15,303 bases of DNA, from the NCBI GenBank assembly GCA_913054445.1, contig CAJXIK010000019.1, forward strand, positions 1-15,303, written 5' to 3'. The notes beneath the pieces were generated by a model, which was not told where the DNA came from, ran no database searches, and worked only from the letters and a program-made list of their open reading frames with translations. The stretch comes from an uncultured Bermanella sp. GTDB taxonomy: Bacteria; Pseudomonadota; Gammaproteobacteria; Pseudomonadales; Oceanobacteraceae. The position numbers and the translations under genes are program-made. Positions 15,165 to 15,303 of the stretch are shown here, piece by piece; position 1 is the first letter of the stretch; the number at the start of each line of letters is the position of its first letter.

Positions 15165-15303
15165 AAATTATCTAGCATGTATTCACCCTTTGACCACTTC
15201 TGTACACTGGTTAGAGCAAAAATTATCTAGCACCCATTAGCCCTATGACCACTTCTATACACTGGTTAGACCAAAAATTATCTAGCACTTATTAGCCTAT
15301 GAC
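15165..15303. repeat. 55-bp tandem repeat upstream of ftsK, cut by the window edge
   Basis: Units start at 15165, 15220 and 15275 with an exact 55-nt period; the third is truncated by the window edge. Every unit begins AAATTATCTAGCA and contains TGAC(CACTTCT). The first two complete units also share TACACTGGTTAGA near their end. They differ at several scattered positions, so the duplication is not very recent. The units are contiguous with no spacer, so this is a minisatellite and not a CRISPR array. The number of copies beyond the window is unknown. Confidence 0.93.
15167..15196 (-). promoter_or_regulatory. Promoter-like element for ftsK, repeated in each 55-bp unit
   Basis: On the minus strand the unit nearest ftsK reads TGGTCA (15196-15191), 18 nt, then GATAAT (15172-15167). 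These match the sigma-70 consensus at four and five of six bases. A start about 7 nt on would give a leader of about 50 nt before the ftsK GTG. The second unit has the same pair at 15251-15246 and 15227-15222, also 18 nt apart. The third unit shows its -10-like part at 15282-15277. Confidence 0.45.

Noticed and set aside
15196..15214. LexA box controlling ftsK, as known in E. coli
   Set aside because: CTGT is present in the first repeat unit but no ACAG follows at the required 8-nt spacing, and the second unit has lost even that half-site.
15165..15303. CRISPR array upstream of ftsK
   Set aside because: The repeats are directly contiguous with a 55-nt period and similarity spread along the whole unit; there are no unique spacers and no cas genes.

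Overview
The window reads as a chromosomal segment of a gammaproteobacterium, probably a marine or aquatic Alteromonadales- or Aeromonadales-like lineage. The evidence is the gene order ftsK-lolA-rarA-crcB-serS-cysG, a TonB2-type DUF3450/TtpC/ExbB cluster, a fused CysG and LolA. Species cannot be assigned from sequence alone. All ten genes lie on the minus strand, so transcription runs from high to low coordinates. Base composition looks fairly even, and there are no transposases, integrases, tRNAs, rRNAs or CRISPR arrays.

Region 1 (about 15303 down to 7583) is a compact six-gene housekeeping cluster. FtsK is the DNA translocase at the division septum, LolA the periplasmic lipoprotein chaperone, RarA a AAA+ ATPase acting at stalled replication forks, CrcB a fluoride channel, SerRS the seryl-tRNA synthetase and CysG the siroheme synthase. 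From lolA to cysG the genes are separated by 3 nt or fewer or overlap, so co-transcription is likely. The 193 nt upstream of ftsK hold a 55-bp tandem repeat that continues past the window edge, and each unit carries a promoter-like sequence pointing at ftsK.

Region 2 (7504 to 5885) is one methyl-accepting chemotaxis protein. Its short leader holds a promoter candidate flanked by an inverted repeat, and one arm of that repeat is its own Shine-Dalgarno sequence. Region 3 (5720 to 2820) is a large cytosolic M16C metallopeptidase of the PreP/presequence-protease type, followed by a hairpin. Region 4 (2690 to the left edge) is the start of a TonB2-type energising system: a secreted coiled-coil DUF3450 protein, a TtpC-like protein that fuses a periplasmic coiled coil to an ExbB-like module, and a short ExbB. 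ExbD and TonB would be expected just beyond the left edge.

The genes are ordinary. The unusual content is in the joints between them: three small local duplications at gene boundaries (3' end of exbB, 5' end of lolA, promoter region of ftsK) and possible RNA-level control of the chemoreceptor. I found no convincing new multi-gene system.
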